This document shows, piece by piece, positions 34,567 to 47,010 of a stretch of 64,000 nucleotides of DNA. Position 1 is the stretch's first letter; each line of letters starts with the position of its first letter. Origin of the DNA: Cryptomeria japonica. Lineage: Eukaryota; Streptophyta; Pinopsida; Cupressales; Cupressaceae. The translations under genes were made by a program, and so were the position numbers. The stretch spans positions 610,705,673-610,769,672 of the forward strand of contig NC_081408.1 in assembly GCF_030272615.1 (NCBI RefSeq), written 5' to 3'. The notes beneath the pieces are model-generated. The model was not told where the DNA came from, searched no databases, and saw only the letters and a list, made by a program, of their open reading frames with translations.

Positions 34567-36048
34567 TGATAGTTCTGATACTTAATGTAAGTATAGATCC
34601 AATAGCCAACAAGATGAGAGGGGGGGGGGGGGGTGAATCATACAAACTTAATCTTCCATAAAACATCAGATTCAACCTTGGTAACATATACTTTAGTAAT
34701 ATAACCCAAAACTGTTAAACATGCAAACTCAAAAGTATATAAACATCATAAACCTCACAACACCAGATTTAACGTGGAAACCCAAATAGGGAAAAACCAC
34801 TATGGGATTTTAGACCCACTAAGAAATATACTCTTCTAGAGTATGCTCGGTTAAAAGCAAATCCTGTTAAAGATTACAAACACATTGCTAGATGTGACCC
34901 AGTTAAGGGATTTCCCTTAGATTTGTTAGGATCTTCACCTTGTTAGAAGTGACCTTGTTGAAGGATTTCAAACACTCAATCAAAATATCACCTTGCTAGA
35001 GGGTTTTACAAATAAGACTGTTAAGTCCACTCGGTTAAGATATTTTCTGTCACTTTCACAAAATAACAGTAATAAACATCTATCTGCAACTTCACATCTA
35101 AAATGCTAAAGGAGATTCTTATTTGTTCAATACAATCTAGACATAGAACTAATCTTGTCCATCTGCTGGGCTTCTATACTCTGTTATTCAAATAGGTCTT
35201 CAAGCTTCTGTGCTCGGTAATCACTATGTAGCATCCATGTGCATACACTTGCCCACATATATTGTTTATCAACAGTTTCCTATTTATAAACAATTAGCTA
35301 ACCGCTTAATCTCCTTGATCATATTTCCCATGATCAATCATAGCCATCAAATCTACAATCTTGTCCAGGTTCAATGCATCTTTCAATCTGAAAATGTTTT
35401 ACCCCACCTAGAAACTTACATATATTTCTTGGAACTTGTACCAGGGTATTGCAGTTCAATCTAAACTGTAGATCTTCATGCTGACTTTTCTTTGCCATAG
35501 ATTCATTAACAAACTATATTTATGGCATACCCATCATTTAATCAGTTCCAGCTCATCAGCTTCCTTCATTAAATAACGCATGTAACCATTCTGTTATAGC
35601 TCGGTTACAACTCGGTAACAACTCGGTAAATACTAAACTTCACTTGGTAGACATTCTGCCTTCATTAACCGATAGTGATAACCTTAGGGTTTACCGACTA
35701 GGTTCTTTGCTTGATAACATAGTATAGTATTAACCTTACAATTTACAACATATGTATGATGTCAAAACAATCTAAACATCATGATCTCATCATTGTCTGA
35801 CTTGGTAATAGTTGCCCATTGAATACCTTATTCATCCCCTTATTCATCATATTCTTTCTGTGTCTTTTACCAACATCTTTATATTCTTGAAATGATACTT
35901 CTCAAGATATGGCAACATCATACTGAGTTAGAAAATTAATTTCTTGACATCAATGACAAAATAATAATATCAAGACAGTAAACATCCTTAATTAGTTATA
36001 TCCATAATCATCAACAACCTTCTAAATATCTTTATTGAAATGTCAACA
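34567..36048 (-). repeat. LTR-B (copia, - orientation)
   Basis: 1482 bp. In minus orientation it runs TGTTGACATT...CTATCA. It belongs to the same family as LTR-A but is inverted. Its low-coordinate side carries a primer site (so it acts as a 5' LTR there). Its high-coordinate side abuts a polypurine tract, GACAATGGGAGAT, so it also serves as the 3' LTR of the pol sequence at 36060-39504. Confidence 0.9.
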
Positions 36049-39000
36049 ATCTCCCATTGTCTGTTATAATGCTATATTGCCAACACAATTTTCCAATCAT
36101 TGACCTGTATTCCTTCTCATCAATAGATTTGGACTCATCTTCCTTAGATAACTTACAACCTATAACCATAGGTGTCCCAACTAGTTTATAGTCAGTCATG
36201 CCAAATGTCTTCAAGATCTCTTTCACATACTTAGACTGCGTGATGAAAATACCATTCTTCATTTGCTGTATTTGCAAGCCTATGAAATTTTTTATTTCTC
36301 CCACTTAAGACATTTCAAACTTATTTTTCATTTCATTTGCAAAACTATTGCGCATGTCGACATGACCTCCAAATATGATATCATCAACAAATACTTCGCT
36401 GACTAGTATTTTATCTGCTTCAGATTTGTTATATATGTTACTATCATCACTGGTTCTCAGAAAGCCTATCTTCATTCGATGTATATGAAGCCTTTCATAC
36501 CATGCTCTTGGTGCTTGCTTTAATCCATATAAAGCCTTATGTAATCTGCATACCATGTCTTTCTCATCAATCAAAGCATAAACATCTAGCTGCTCAATGT
36601 ATACTTCTTCTAGTATCCTATTCAAAAATGCCCATTTGACATCCATCTGGTATACCTTGAATTTCTTGTGTGTTGCAAATGCAAGTAAAGTTTACTAAAA
36701 CCTTCTGGTCTTGCCACTGGTGCAAAAGTCTCACCATAGTCTTCTCCTTCCTCTTGTGCATAACCTTTGCAAACCAACTTAGCTTTATTGCGAACTACAA
36801 CACCATCTTCATTCAACTTGTTCTTGAATACCCACTTAGTACCTATCACATTTTTATTTACCGGTCGTGGTACTAGGGTCCATGTGTTGTTCTTCTCAAA
36901 TTGATCAAGTTCCTCCTCCATAGCTTTAACCCAATGATCATCACCAAATGCTTCCTTAGCAGTTCTTGGTTCAATAGTGAAGATCATGCAAGAATTCTGT
37001 TTGACTCTTCTTCTAGTTAGTACTCCAACATCCTTATCCCCAATAATCTATTTAGGACTGTGATTCGGTCTCACATATCTTTGAATAACATGATCATTAT
37101 CTTCAAGTTCAACTTCTTCATTATCATCATCTTCTTCTGAATTTATCTATTTCGATTGAACTGGTACATTAGTATTTGCTTCGTCGGTTTCAGATTTCAT
37201 AGTTTTTGGTTCCAAAAACAAAATGCAAGGATCTTCATCCTTTTTCTTGAAACTGGTTTCCTCTGAGACTTTAGGATTTTCATCCACTCAAACATCAACA
37301 CTCTCAACAATTCTCTGTGTCCGGTTGTTAAAACACTTGTAGGCCTTACTCTTGGTGGAATAGCCAAGAAATATTCCTTCATCACTTTTAGCCTCAAATT
37401 TGCTAATATAATCACCTCTTAATAAAACATTTGCTTCCAAATATTCTAAAATAACTAAAATCAGGTGATCTTCCATACCAATATTCATAAGGAGTCTTGT
37501 CCTTACCTCTCTTTACTAGAATCCAGTTCATAGTGTAGACAACTGTGCTGACAACTTCTCTCTAGAAAGCTTTCACTACACCTCCTTGTATCAACATCAT
37601 CCTAGCAGCTTCAACAACTGACCGATTGTTTCTCTCTACAATACCATTCTGTTGTGATGTCCTTAGTGCAGAAAGGTGTTGTTTGATACCTTTTTCTTCA
37701 CAATACCTAGTGAATTCCTCGAAAGTAAATTCACCGCCTTCTGTCCTCAAACACTTTATCTTCTTACCGCTCTCCTTCTCAGATAAGGCCTTGAATACCT
37801 TGAACTTACCAAAATATTAGTGAAGATCATAAAATATATGTCACCTTGAATACTTTTTGTTCTTATTGGTCCACAAAGCTCTGTATGAACCAAATCTAAA
37901 AAATGTTCCGGTGAAAAATATTTTCTCTTGAAAGTTGAGGATGTCATCTTTCCCAACTGACATTCTTTGCATAGAGCATTAACCAGGTTGTCCAACTGAG
38001 GCAAACCTATCACTGTCTTGGACTTACTCACTTTAACAATGTTATCAAAGTTTATATGACAAAATCTCCTATGCCAAATCCAACTATCATCTATCTTTGC
38101 AATTAAATAGTTGTTGAATTTAGGATTAAGGTAAAACAAGTTACCTTTAGTTTTCTTCTCGATTGCAATCAGTTCACCATTGTTGTCATAGATTTTGCAC
38201 ATACTATTTTTAAACTCCAATGGGTATCCTTTGTCATTGAGTTGTGCCACACTTAAAAGATTGTTCTTTAAACCTTCAACCCAGTAGACATCATCTGCAT
38301 TGCTCTTTCCATTAAGAGAAATAGTTCCCTTACCTTTAACCATGTAGGGTGAGTCATTACCAAATCTTACAACTCCGCCATCAAATTCCTTCAAAGAAAT
38401 AAATTTGCTCCAATCACCAATCATGTGATGTGAACAATGAGTATCAATGATCCAATCATCCAAGTTATCCATCCTGGATACTAATACCTTTTGGTCTAAT
38501 ATCTCTTCTTTAATAGCTACAAACACAATGTCTTCATTAGCATCACCATCATATTCTTCATTAGTGATACCACCATCAACAACAATAAGACAATCTCTTT
38601 TGCCTTTACCCTTATACTTCTTGAATTTCTCTCGTTTGTGCTCATTATCACCATTAGGACAGTTAGCAACTATGTGTCCAATCTTGTTGCATGCAAAACA
38701 TTTCAAAGATAATTTGCCTCTATATTTACCTTTACCTCTAGGCAACCGCTTGGCCAACAATGCTTCAAGCTCAACTAAACTTTCTTCATCATCAACTTCT
38801 CTACTAGCTCTGGATTCATAACTGTGACTAGCATCTCTACTTTTTCTCATAGATGGGTTAGAAACAAAAGCTCTAAATGCAGGCTTAGATTTCTGTAAAC
38901 TACCATCATAACCATTTAATTCAAAAGCAGTAAGCTTGCCAATGATGGAGTCAAGAGTTACCTTAGTTTTGTCAATGGACTTCAGCTCTTGAATAGCTGC

Positions 39001-39504
39001 AACTCGGATAGCATAGACCGATAGCAGGGTTCTTAGTACCTTATTGATCATTGTGGAATATTCCACTTTACCACCCGCACTCTTAATTTCACCGACTATC
39101 TCTTTTATTCTTTGAGAATACTGCTGGATATTCTCACCTTCAGCCATCCACATGTCATCAAACTTTCCTCTTAGACTCTCTTCTTTAGCAAGCTTAACAT
39201 GTTCATCACCGCTATAAATCTCTTCAAGTTTTTTCCATACCTCATATGCAATTTCTAGACCATGAACATCTACATACTCTGCATTAGACAAAGAACTAAT
39301 AATGGCCTCTAATGCTTGATGATTTTCTTGTTCCTTTTTCTTTTGATCATCAGTCAACATCCCAGTAGGTGTAACATATTTAGTATCGACATGTTCCCAA
39401 TACTGGCTACCCAGACTCTTGATATAAATTTTCATTCTATCACTCCATATCATATAGTTCTCTCTATTAAACTCCGGACCTTCATTCTTCATCATGATTT
39501 GCAA
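36049..39504 (-). pseudogene. Copia gag-pol with RNase H deleted (element C)
   Basis: Starts at 39504 (MMKNEGPEFNRENYMIWSDRMKIYIKS). Gag runs on in a 582-codon open frame to 37756: zinc knuckle CFACNKIGHIVANC, protease IIDTHCSHHMIGD (DTH instead of DSG), GAG-pre-integrase WHRRFCHINF and integrase start. After frameshifts come integrase RTEGGEFTF...QQNGIVERNNR (37750-37562) and FLGYSTKSKAYKCFN, RT KNNTWTLVPRP...GTKWVFKNK (36987-36622) and VFVDDIIFGG (about 36385), then KFEMS-stop-VGEIKNFIGLQIQQ. The frame reaches YRSMIGKLCW and then jumps to the polypurine tract, so RNase H is missing. Confidence 0.92.
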
Positions 39505-39551
39505 GATCTTTACCTCAATCTATTAGGCTTAGACCTTAGAGGACCTGATAA

Positions 39552-39563
39552 GCTCTGATACCA
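39552..39563 (-). promoter_or_regulatory. Primer binding site of element C
   Basis: Minus-strand TGGTATCAGAGC, two bases from LTR-C. Confidence 0.95.
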
Positions 39564-39565
39564 AT

Positions 39566-40908
39566 TGATGGTATGATGAAAGAATAAGTATCCAGGCAAC
39601 TATCGAGAGGGGGGTGAATCAGTAGATAGAAAAATTGATACAAACTTCACCAATCTCAAAAATCAATCTCTCAAAGTAAACTTAGAACTAACAATGTAAT
39701 ACCACTGTCAAGATAAAAACTCATAAGATAAACCGGTTGACCGTTACACCAAATTAACAATAAACAACTTCTTCATTTGTCAATGCTTCCAGTTATCATG
39801 ACTTATCAAAGTAGTTAAGTAGTTAAGTAAATCAACCATGAAAATATAACCACAAAAACATTCACCACTTGACACAAATATTTTTGACGTGGAAACCCAA
39901 ATAGGTAAAAACCATAGTGAGATGAGATTCACAAGATAACTATCTGAACTCTTCTGAAGTTCGCCCTATTGGGAGCCCATCCTATTAAAGCTTTACAAAA
40001 AGTCCTGATAAGAACTGATCATGTTAGGAATCACTCGGTTAAGGGATTGACTACAATGCCTTGTTAGAAGCAATACCCTGTAAGGAGTAACCTCAGTAGA
40101 GGATTTGAAAATCTAATCTAATGGATCACCTTGTTAGAGGATTTGAATAACACCAAGCTTGTTAGAGCTTAATCGGTTAGGGGATTTCAATTTTGTTGTA
40201 ACTGTTAGAAAACAACAAGAGTTTGTTGATCTATTTGAATAGCACTACACTTGCTTGTTTAGATCCATTTCATGCTCCTCTCTGCCTTTACTCAAACTGC
40301 AAATACATCATCCGGTTCGACAATCACACACTCAACTGATCTGTGCTCACTCTTTGCCAACTCATTAAACTAAACAACTTCATCGACCTTAAATACAAAT
40401 CAATTAGGTCGGTAATACAACAAAAACCTAATTCTCATAGAGATTACAAACAAATCGGTTCAAGTATGACCGTTGGATTACATAGCAATCTCTGCACATC
40501 AATCAAGAAAACCTTGATCGCTCCTTGATCACCGCTTCATCAAACTTAGTAACTCATCACATGCTTTGCATTAGATGCAATACATTTGCTCATTCCCTAG
40601 ACAAAAAAACGTTACAACAACTCGCCAAAATCTCTTCAAATTGTCTTCATACAATAATCATGTGTGTCATAATCATTGTTACTCATCATCAGATCATAAA
40701 CCAATATAACCAATTCACCAAACTTAATCGGTTAGGGTTTATAAAAAATAACAGGCAAGGTTTACACCGGTTACTAGTTCTCCACACAAATTCTTCCTAC
40801 CGGTTACAATAACAATATTACAACAATATCAACAATATCATTACCGGTTAATTGACATCAATGACAACATAACATATCATTAATGCAATCTTCATGCAAA
40901 TGCCAACA
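39566..40908 (-). repeat. LTR-C: 5' LTR of element C
   Basis: 1343 bp. In minus orientation TGTTGGCATTTGCATG...CATACCATCA. It shares the U5 C-tract (complement of GAGAGGGGGGTGAATCAG at about 39596) and the TTGTCATTGATGTCAA motif with other LTRs here, but its body differs from LTR-A/B. It is rich in ACCGGT/CCGGTT hexamers. The flank after 40908 begins GAATC; no matching duplication was found. Confidence 0.85.
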
Positions 40909-43686
40909 GAATCAAGTATTATATTTGCATTATAATTTGTTTATGTACTATAACTCTGCATCTCTACAATTTAGTCATTGTGTGGTCTATGTTTTGTATA
41001 CATGTCTACTAAGCCACTGGCAACTATAACATCTGACAAAAACCTCAACCAAACAAAAACAAAATTGTTTTGCCACTCTTTTGGCAGGAACTCTACTGCT
41101 CTACAACTCTTGTTTTTAATGGTATTGGGTTTCCCAAATAACATGCAATGCACTGTTTGAGTTTTATCTTTAGTATATTTATTTAACTATTTTCTTGTTT
41201 AGTTAAGAGTATTCAAATTATATAGTTTTTAAAATTACTTCTATTATTTTTGGTATGGAGGAATCGGTGTTAGCAGGGGATGCATTCAAAAGGTCTTAAT
41301 TAGAAGGAACACAATAAGCATGTTAAAGACTATGAAAAATATTATCATGAAAGCCAATTAAGATGGCAGGAAATAGGAGTAGGTTATGCTAGCATTGTTA
41401 ATTCACACTTATTAGTGTGAAACAAATATAATATATGTTGTGCAGTATAAACTTTGACATAAACAATATGTACTTATTTAAAAATAAATAAATAAACCTT
41501 GATATGTATTTACACTTAGAATATGTACAAGTGTGTTTTCTAAGGTAGTTTATGCATAGTGTTGGCCTCCCACCTATTTTCATGTCCTTCACTCAATAAA
41601 AAGTAACTAGGAGAAGTAGATGGATAGCAGTTAACAAAACCATTCTTGTAGTGTTTGACATTTCTATCAATTTTTGTTAGGAAATGTACCAAAATTTGTT
41701 AGGAAATGTACCAATAGTTATTAAGAAATATACTAATATTGTAAAAAGGAACCAATCAGGTGATGCCATGTCAGCTACACAGCTATTGGGGTCTCTTTTG
41801 CACCCCTATTGCTCTCACTTTTTTGGGGGGCTGTTTTGGACACCTTGGCAAAAAGCATGCTGATGTGGCATCATATTTGATGATGTGGCCCCGAAACCTT
41901 AGTTGTAAGCAGGGGACTTGCCAAGTAAGCTTCTATAAAAAAATCGGAGTGATTTGAAATTTCCAAGTAGGATTTTGAGAAGCGCGAAGTTAGGGTGCAC
42001 AACTACTGGATCCTTTCCCCTAACAATGTCATTGTCTATAATGCTGGAAACACGACCTAGCATGACAATTCAAAGATGATTCCGCAGATGATGTAATATA
42101 TAATGAGTGAAAACTGATTCCACACATCGCATGATAATTGACTGTAAACTTAGTCCAAAGAAATTAGTACCATAATTGATTATAACATATTAAGCTGTGT
42201 TGTACGGGACAGATTCGATTCTTTTAAAACAATGAGACTGTTTACCAAACAATCAAAGAAAACAAAAGGGTTGTCCACGTCACAATGAATGAAGAAAAAA
42301 AAGTTGGTATTTTAGTCAATATGTTTTTATTTATTTTTTAATTTATGAGTTTAGAATTTAAATAATATATATATCCAATAATTTGCATCCTCATATTTTC
42401 TTGGAAAATACTTAAATATTTTATATTTAAAAAATATATCTTTCAAATTCATTAATTTATATTGTATCAAATTTTTATTTAAAATAATAATTTAAAAATA
42501 TATATATTAATATTATTTTGTATAAGATAAAATAAGTTGTACATTGAGTCATCATGTTGTATTGGATTCATTTAAGAGATAAAGCATTTTATATCATGAT
42601 ATTACTATTAAAATTTTATATTTATATTGTTATTGGTATATTAGTTTTGTAAATGAAATAGCAAGTTAAAGTATTGATCTTAAAGAAAATTCCGATTAAA
42701 CTTTTCTGAATTAGTATCACTTAAATACAATGAATGTTAAATAGATAATTTATTCTCACGACTGATATATTTTTATGAGTCACTTATTTAAAATAAATAA
42801 AATAGCCCAAAGCAAAAGGGAGACCATACTTGTGCACTGATGTGGCATCACATGATTCATTGCTTTTTAGTGCTCAGGGATACATTTCATTCAATTACAG
42901 ATGGCTTAAATCACACACACTAAGGTTGCTTTTTAGTGCTTAGGGATACATTTCATTCAATTACATATGGCTTATATCACACACACTAAGCTTTGACTTT
43001 GACTTCTAGGTTTAAAAGTGTTAAACACTCATAGTCGACTGATATTTTTTAGGCTTAATATGTTGCTTAATGTGTTTGGTTTAAGGCTATTCAATTATGG
43101 GTAGTTATCATCAGCAATAACAACTTTAAAGTCACAACTATTGGTACAATATTATAAAAGAAATTGGACATAAATCAACAATTGCTATCACAGCCAACAA
43201 GCTTAGGTACATGTCCTAAACTTTTATAAATATTACATTCAAAATAACCAAATTGTCAACAATAAAGTTTAGAAAGTCTTTTGTCAAAATTATGATCAAA
43301 ATGACTAGTTTGTCAATAATTAAATTTGAAAAAGAAATTAAAGTCAAGTCAAAATGACCAACTGTCAGTAATAAAATTTCAAAAAGTTTTTTTTTTCAAA
43401 ATTATAGTCAAAACCCTTCATTAAAATTCATAGATTATTTCAATGGTTAAACAGTGAGTATCATCCCTACAAAAATAAATATTTATCTTATGTGTATGGA
43501 CTCAAACGTTCCTTTAATTATCCAAATAAATGATATTTACGAATAGATTTGAAATTGTAGAATAACACAGCTTAATCTATTCTCGTGAATTGTGGAAATA
43601 ACATAATTCTAGATGGTAAAAGTAGCATGATCCGTAGAATTGAAGAAATTCACCGGCCCAAACTACACGTTTTGTGACTCCTCCAA
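40909..43686. other. AT-rich flank upstream of the ankyrin gene
   Basis: No supported coding gene. It contains a short direct repeat (TTTGTTAGGAAATGTACCA twice, 41674-41715, plus a decayed third), the phrase TGATGTGGCATCA twice (41870 and 42838), poly-purine/AT stretches (42300-42530) and a 66-bp tandem duplication. The promoter of the downstream gene should lie in the last kilobase; no convincing TATA box was picked out. Confidence 0.5.
42861..42992. repeat. 66-bp tandem duplication
   Basis: Two copies (42861-42926, 42927-42992) of TGCTTTTTAGTGCT...ACACACTAAG with a few substitutions. About 700 bp upstream of the ankyrin gene start. Confidence 0.9.
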
Positions 43687-46600
43687 ATGATAAATAGCAA
43701 TGTTTGGACCGTCCCCTTGAACTTGAAAAATCGCATTTGCCTTAAGCCTAGAGTATTTTTCCATCAGAACTTGATGGATCTCAGTGGGTGTGTCGGCAAA
43801 GGAATGAACAAAACGCTATACGAAGCAGCCAAATCAGGGAAAGAACAAGTGCTTAATGAGATTGGGGAGGTGCAAGGCGTTGCTAATGAGGTAACGCCAG
43901 GGGGAAACACGGTGCTCCATATTGCAGCCTATCATGGCTCTCTGCAATTCCTTCAAAAGTTGCTTCAACTCTCAATTGCCAATCCAGAGGATGGGATGCC
44001 ATTTTTAAGAGCTAAAAATATGGAGGGAAACACAGCGTTGCACGAAGGGGCGATGGGAGGAAATGAGCAAGTAGTGGAAGATTTATTGAAGTCATGCCCA
44101 AATTTGGTGAATGAGATTAACAAGGCAGGTGAAACGGCTCTCTTTAAAGCTTGTGAGGGAGGTCATCTCAAGATCGTTGAAATGTTGTGTTGTCAGACTT
44201 CAAGAGAGTACTACAAGAGATTTGATGGACAAACGGTTTTACATCTTGCAGTCTTGAACCTTAGAAAAGGTACGTTGTTCTTTAGTTTTGGGTGGTTCAA
44301 ATATCAACAATGAAGTCGGAATAGAAAAGGTACGTTGTTGGGTAGTCCAAATATCAAAAGTTGAAAGTTAGAATCAGTTTGTATTTTGTTATACAATGGT
44401 TATTTGTGTTGTTCTTTAGTTTTGGTGGTCCAAATGTCAACAATTGAAGTCAGAACTAGCTTGTATTTTTAAGAAACAATGTATAAGCAAGGGTTATTTT
44501 AATCCATCACTTGTTAAGTATTTGTATGATTTTTTTATTGTTAAAAAATTGTAGGAGTTTATTTTTGGGATTAATAGAAAAGTAAAAGCCAATTCTATTA
44601 TATAATTTTTCAATAATTAAAAGTTTGAATAATAGAAAGAATGAAATAAATTTTAAAATAAATGATTCTACTGTGAAGATATACCAATATATTTATTTTA
44701 TTAGATTAAAGAGAATTTTGAGATTTTAAAAGGGTCTTAAATTTTTAATAGAAATTTGAAAAAATATTACAAAGAAGCTACAAAATAATGAAAAACAGTG
44801 ACAAAGAATAAATAGAAATAAGGATATAAATTAATAAATTGCCACAACAAAATTAATACTTTTCAAGAAAGGATTAAGAACAATTAGTAGACTCAAAGTG
44901 ACATTCAAATTAGAGTGGTCCAGAACAGAAACCTCTCAACAAAGCTAACCCTACGGCATATTCATTGAAGCAAAGTTCTTTCAGAAAAACTCTCATCCAA
45001 ATCTTTTATTTTTTCTTGATAGAAAGAGGATAAATGTTGGATCTCTTGCAATTTGTTGATGACCTTCTTTGCTTTCCTTCCAATAGAAATCAAGTGTTTA
45101 ATCCAGTGATAGACAGGGTGAGCCCCTCCAATTTGCAATAGACCTTCATCCACACAAATCAAATGTTGATGATACTTTCTTCCTAAAACACACCATCTAA
45201 ACCCACATGAACAATTTTCTACTACAGATTACAATTAACGTCCTCCAAAATCCTTCAACATCTAAATAGGACATGCTAAGAGTCTTAAAAATAAGAACAT
45301 TATCAATATTTGCCTCAAAATTAACTCTAACTGGTAACCCTCATCTGTATTATTCGTTCACTGGGTAAAATTCTTAATCTGGCTAAGGATGATTAATCCC
45401 CTTTTTAACTTTCTTCTCCAAACAAGTTGTTTCCTCCTATCATTTAGGGAAACAAAGGTAGTGTGGCTGTTTATTTTATCTTAAATTTTTTAATCTATAT
45501 TAAGATACAATGAGTTAAAACACTCGTCATATCGCCTTAAAATGGTTACTCTTTTACAGCTGTAAAATCGTCTCTCATTTTTAGTTTTTGTTTTTTGATT
45601 GTGCAGGTGTAATTAAGAAGCTTTTAGATGAGAGACCTGAACTTGCTAAAGAAGTAGACAATTTCCACAGAACTCCATTGCATATGGCTGCATTAATTCC
45701 AGCTATTTCAATGAATCCCAAGAAAATTGCCCCAATTGGAGATATGCTTATAAAAGAGGACACTCTCTCTCCTTACAAAGTGGACCAAAACAGGCAATCT
45801 GCACTTCATATAGCAGCTAAGGAGGGGAATGCACCGTTACTCAAAGTGATATTAAATTACAGTAGCGACTGTCTAGAAGTGGTAGACAATGATGGTAGAA
45901 ATGCCTTACATCTGGCTGTGAAAAATGCTCCTCAAATATTTGAGAGAGTTGGAGGAGATCTGAAAACTATAATATGCTCAGTAATCTCAGAAAGACTAAT
46001 TAATTGCATTGATAACAATGGGCAAACAGCATTAGATATTGCACTAGAGAATGAAGATGAAGACCCACAACTTTATTTGAGTGTAAGTGATTTGATTCTA
46101 GATGAGTTTTTTTTCAAGTTATTTTAAATATTAAACAATTCAATAGTTAAAATTAATAGAAACAAGATAATTACATATAAATTACTGTAGAGATAAAATT
46201 TGATCATTGTTTATTGTTTAATTGTTATTAAAAATTTTAAGTGTAAAATGAATTGGTTTATTGCAGATTAAAAACTATCTTAAGAAATGTGGTGCTACTA
46301 GCAAGATATTAGATAGAGGCTCAATGATAAATTCACCAAGCAAGGTCAGAAAAACAGAATGGAAACCAGAGTTCATATCTGTAACTGCAGTTCTAATTGC
46401 AACAGTTGCTTTTGCTGCTGCTTTCACTTTGCCAGGAGGTATTGATACTCAAGATCAAGGTCAAGGAATCCCTCTATTAATAAACACTATTCTCTTCAAG
46501 GTGTTTGTGATACTTGACACAATGGCCTTCTGTTCTTCTATTGCTTCTGCAATCCTCCTTACATTTGCATTTTATGCTAGCCAAGTAGAAGATCCAGCAC

Positions 46601-46869
46601 TAACTGAAATCAGTTTGTATGTGTTATGGATAGCATTGGTATCATTATTGTTAACATTTGGTGCAGCAATACATCTGGTTGTGGCATCTAAGTGTTTGTG
46701 GTTGGCTGTGCTTGTGTGGGTTATGGTGTGTATTCTTCCTATGTGCATAAGGGTTTTGTCACTAGGAGGAAAGCTGTACTTGTTCACTCCACGTAAGCAC
46801 TATATCAAGTTTTTGGTATGGGGATTCTCTCTTGCATCTGGCCATGTCAAAAGTGGTTCAAATATATGA
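43687..46869 (+). CDS. Ankyrin-repeat protein with C-terminal PGG domain (ACD6/ITN1-like)
   Basis: Three exons: 43687-44269, 45607-46082 and 46267-46869, joining to 553 residues ending at TGA. Donors GTACGT and GTAAGT and acceptors TGTGCAG and ATTGCAG are canonical; phases 1 and 0 match across introns. Exon 1 holds ankyrin repeats at about 73-105, 114-146, 148-180 and 181 onward (GNTVLHIAAYHG, GNTALHEGAMGG, GETALFKACEGGH, GQTVLHLAV). Exon 2 holds about four more (RTPLHMAAL, QSALHIAAKEGN, GRNALHLAVKN, GQTALDIAL). Exon 3 is the PGG domain: WKPEFISVTAVLIATVAF then the PGG motif (409-411) and about four membrane helices. Known relatives are membrane proteins in plant defence and salt or cell-death signalling; that role is inferred. 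Met30 (43774) is an alternative start. No stop or frameshift, so it may be functional. Confidence 0.85.
44270..45606 (+). other. Intron 1 of the ankyrin-PGG gene
   Basis: 1337 bp, GT...AG. The first 200 bp contain GGTACGTTGTTC twice (44269 and 44328) and GTGGTCCAAATGTCAACAA-type copies, so the donor region was locally duplicated. A minus-strand 66-codon frame at 45162-44962 (charged, possibly helical) could be an old insertion or chance. Otherwise AT-rich. Confidence 0.7.
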
Positions 46870-46934
46870 AAGATTTGGAAGAGTTTATCTAAAAACCATA
46901 ATATTCTTAGTAATGTAAAAAAGGCTAATCACTT

Positions 46935-47010
46935 CCATTTCTAACAATGGGCAAATGACACTAGCAGATTTCAGAAATGAAGACCTACAACTTTATATGA
47001 GAAGAGCACG
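46935..47010 (+). pseudogene. Duplicated fragment of ankyrin exon 2
   Basis: AACAATGGGCAAATGACACTAG...GATTTC, then GAAGACCTACAACTTTATATGAG, parallels 46013-46082 of the gene (AACAATGGGCAAACAGCATTAG...GAAGACCCACAACTTTATTTGAG). It is about 70 bp, downstream of the stop, and probably left from a tandem paralogue or local duplication. Confidence 0.7.

Noticed and set aside
44962-45162. 66-codon minus-strand frame in intron 1
   Set aside because: Charged and perhaps helical, but no family or neighbours; not enough to call a gene.
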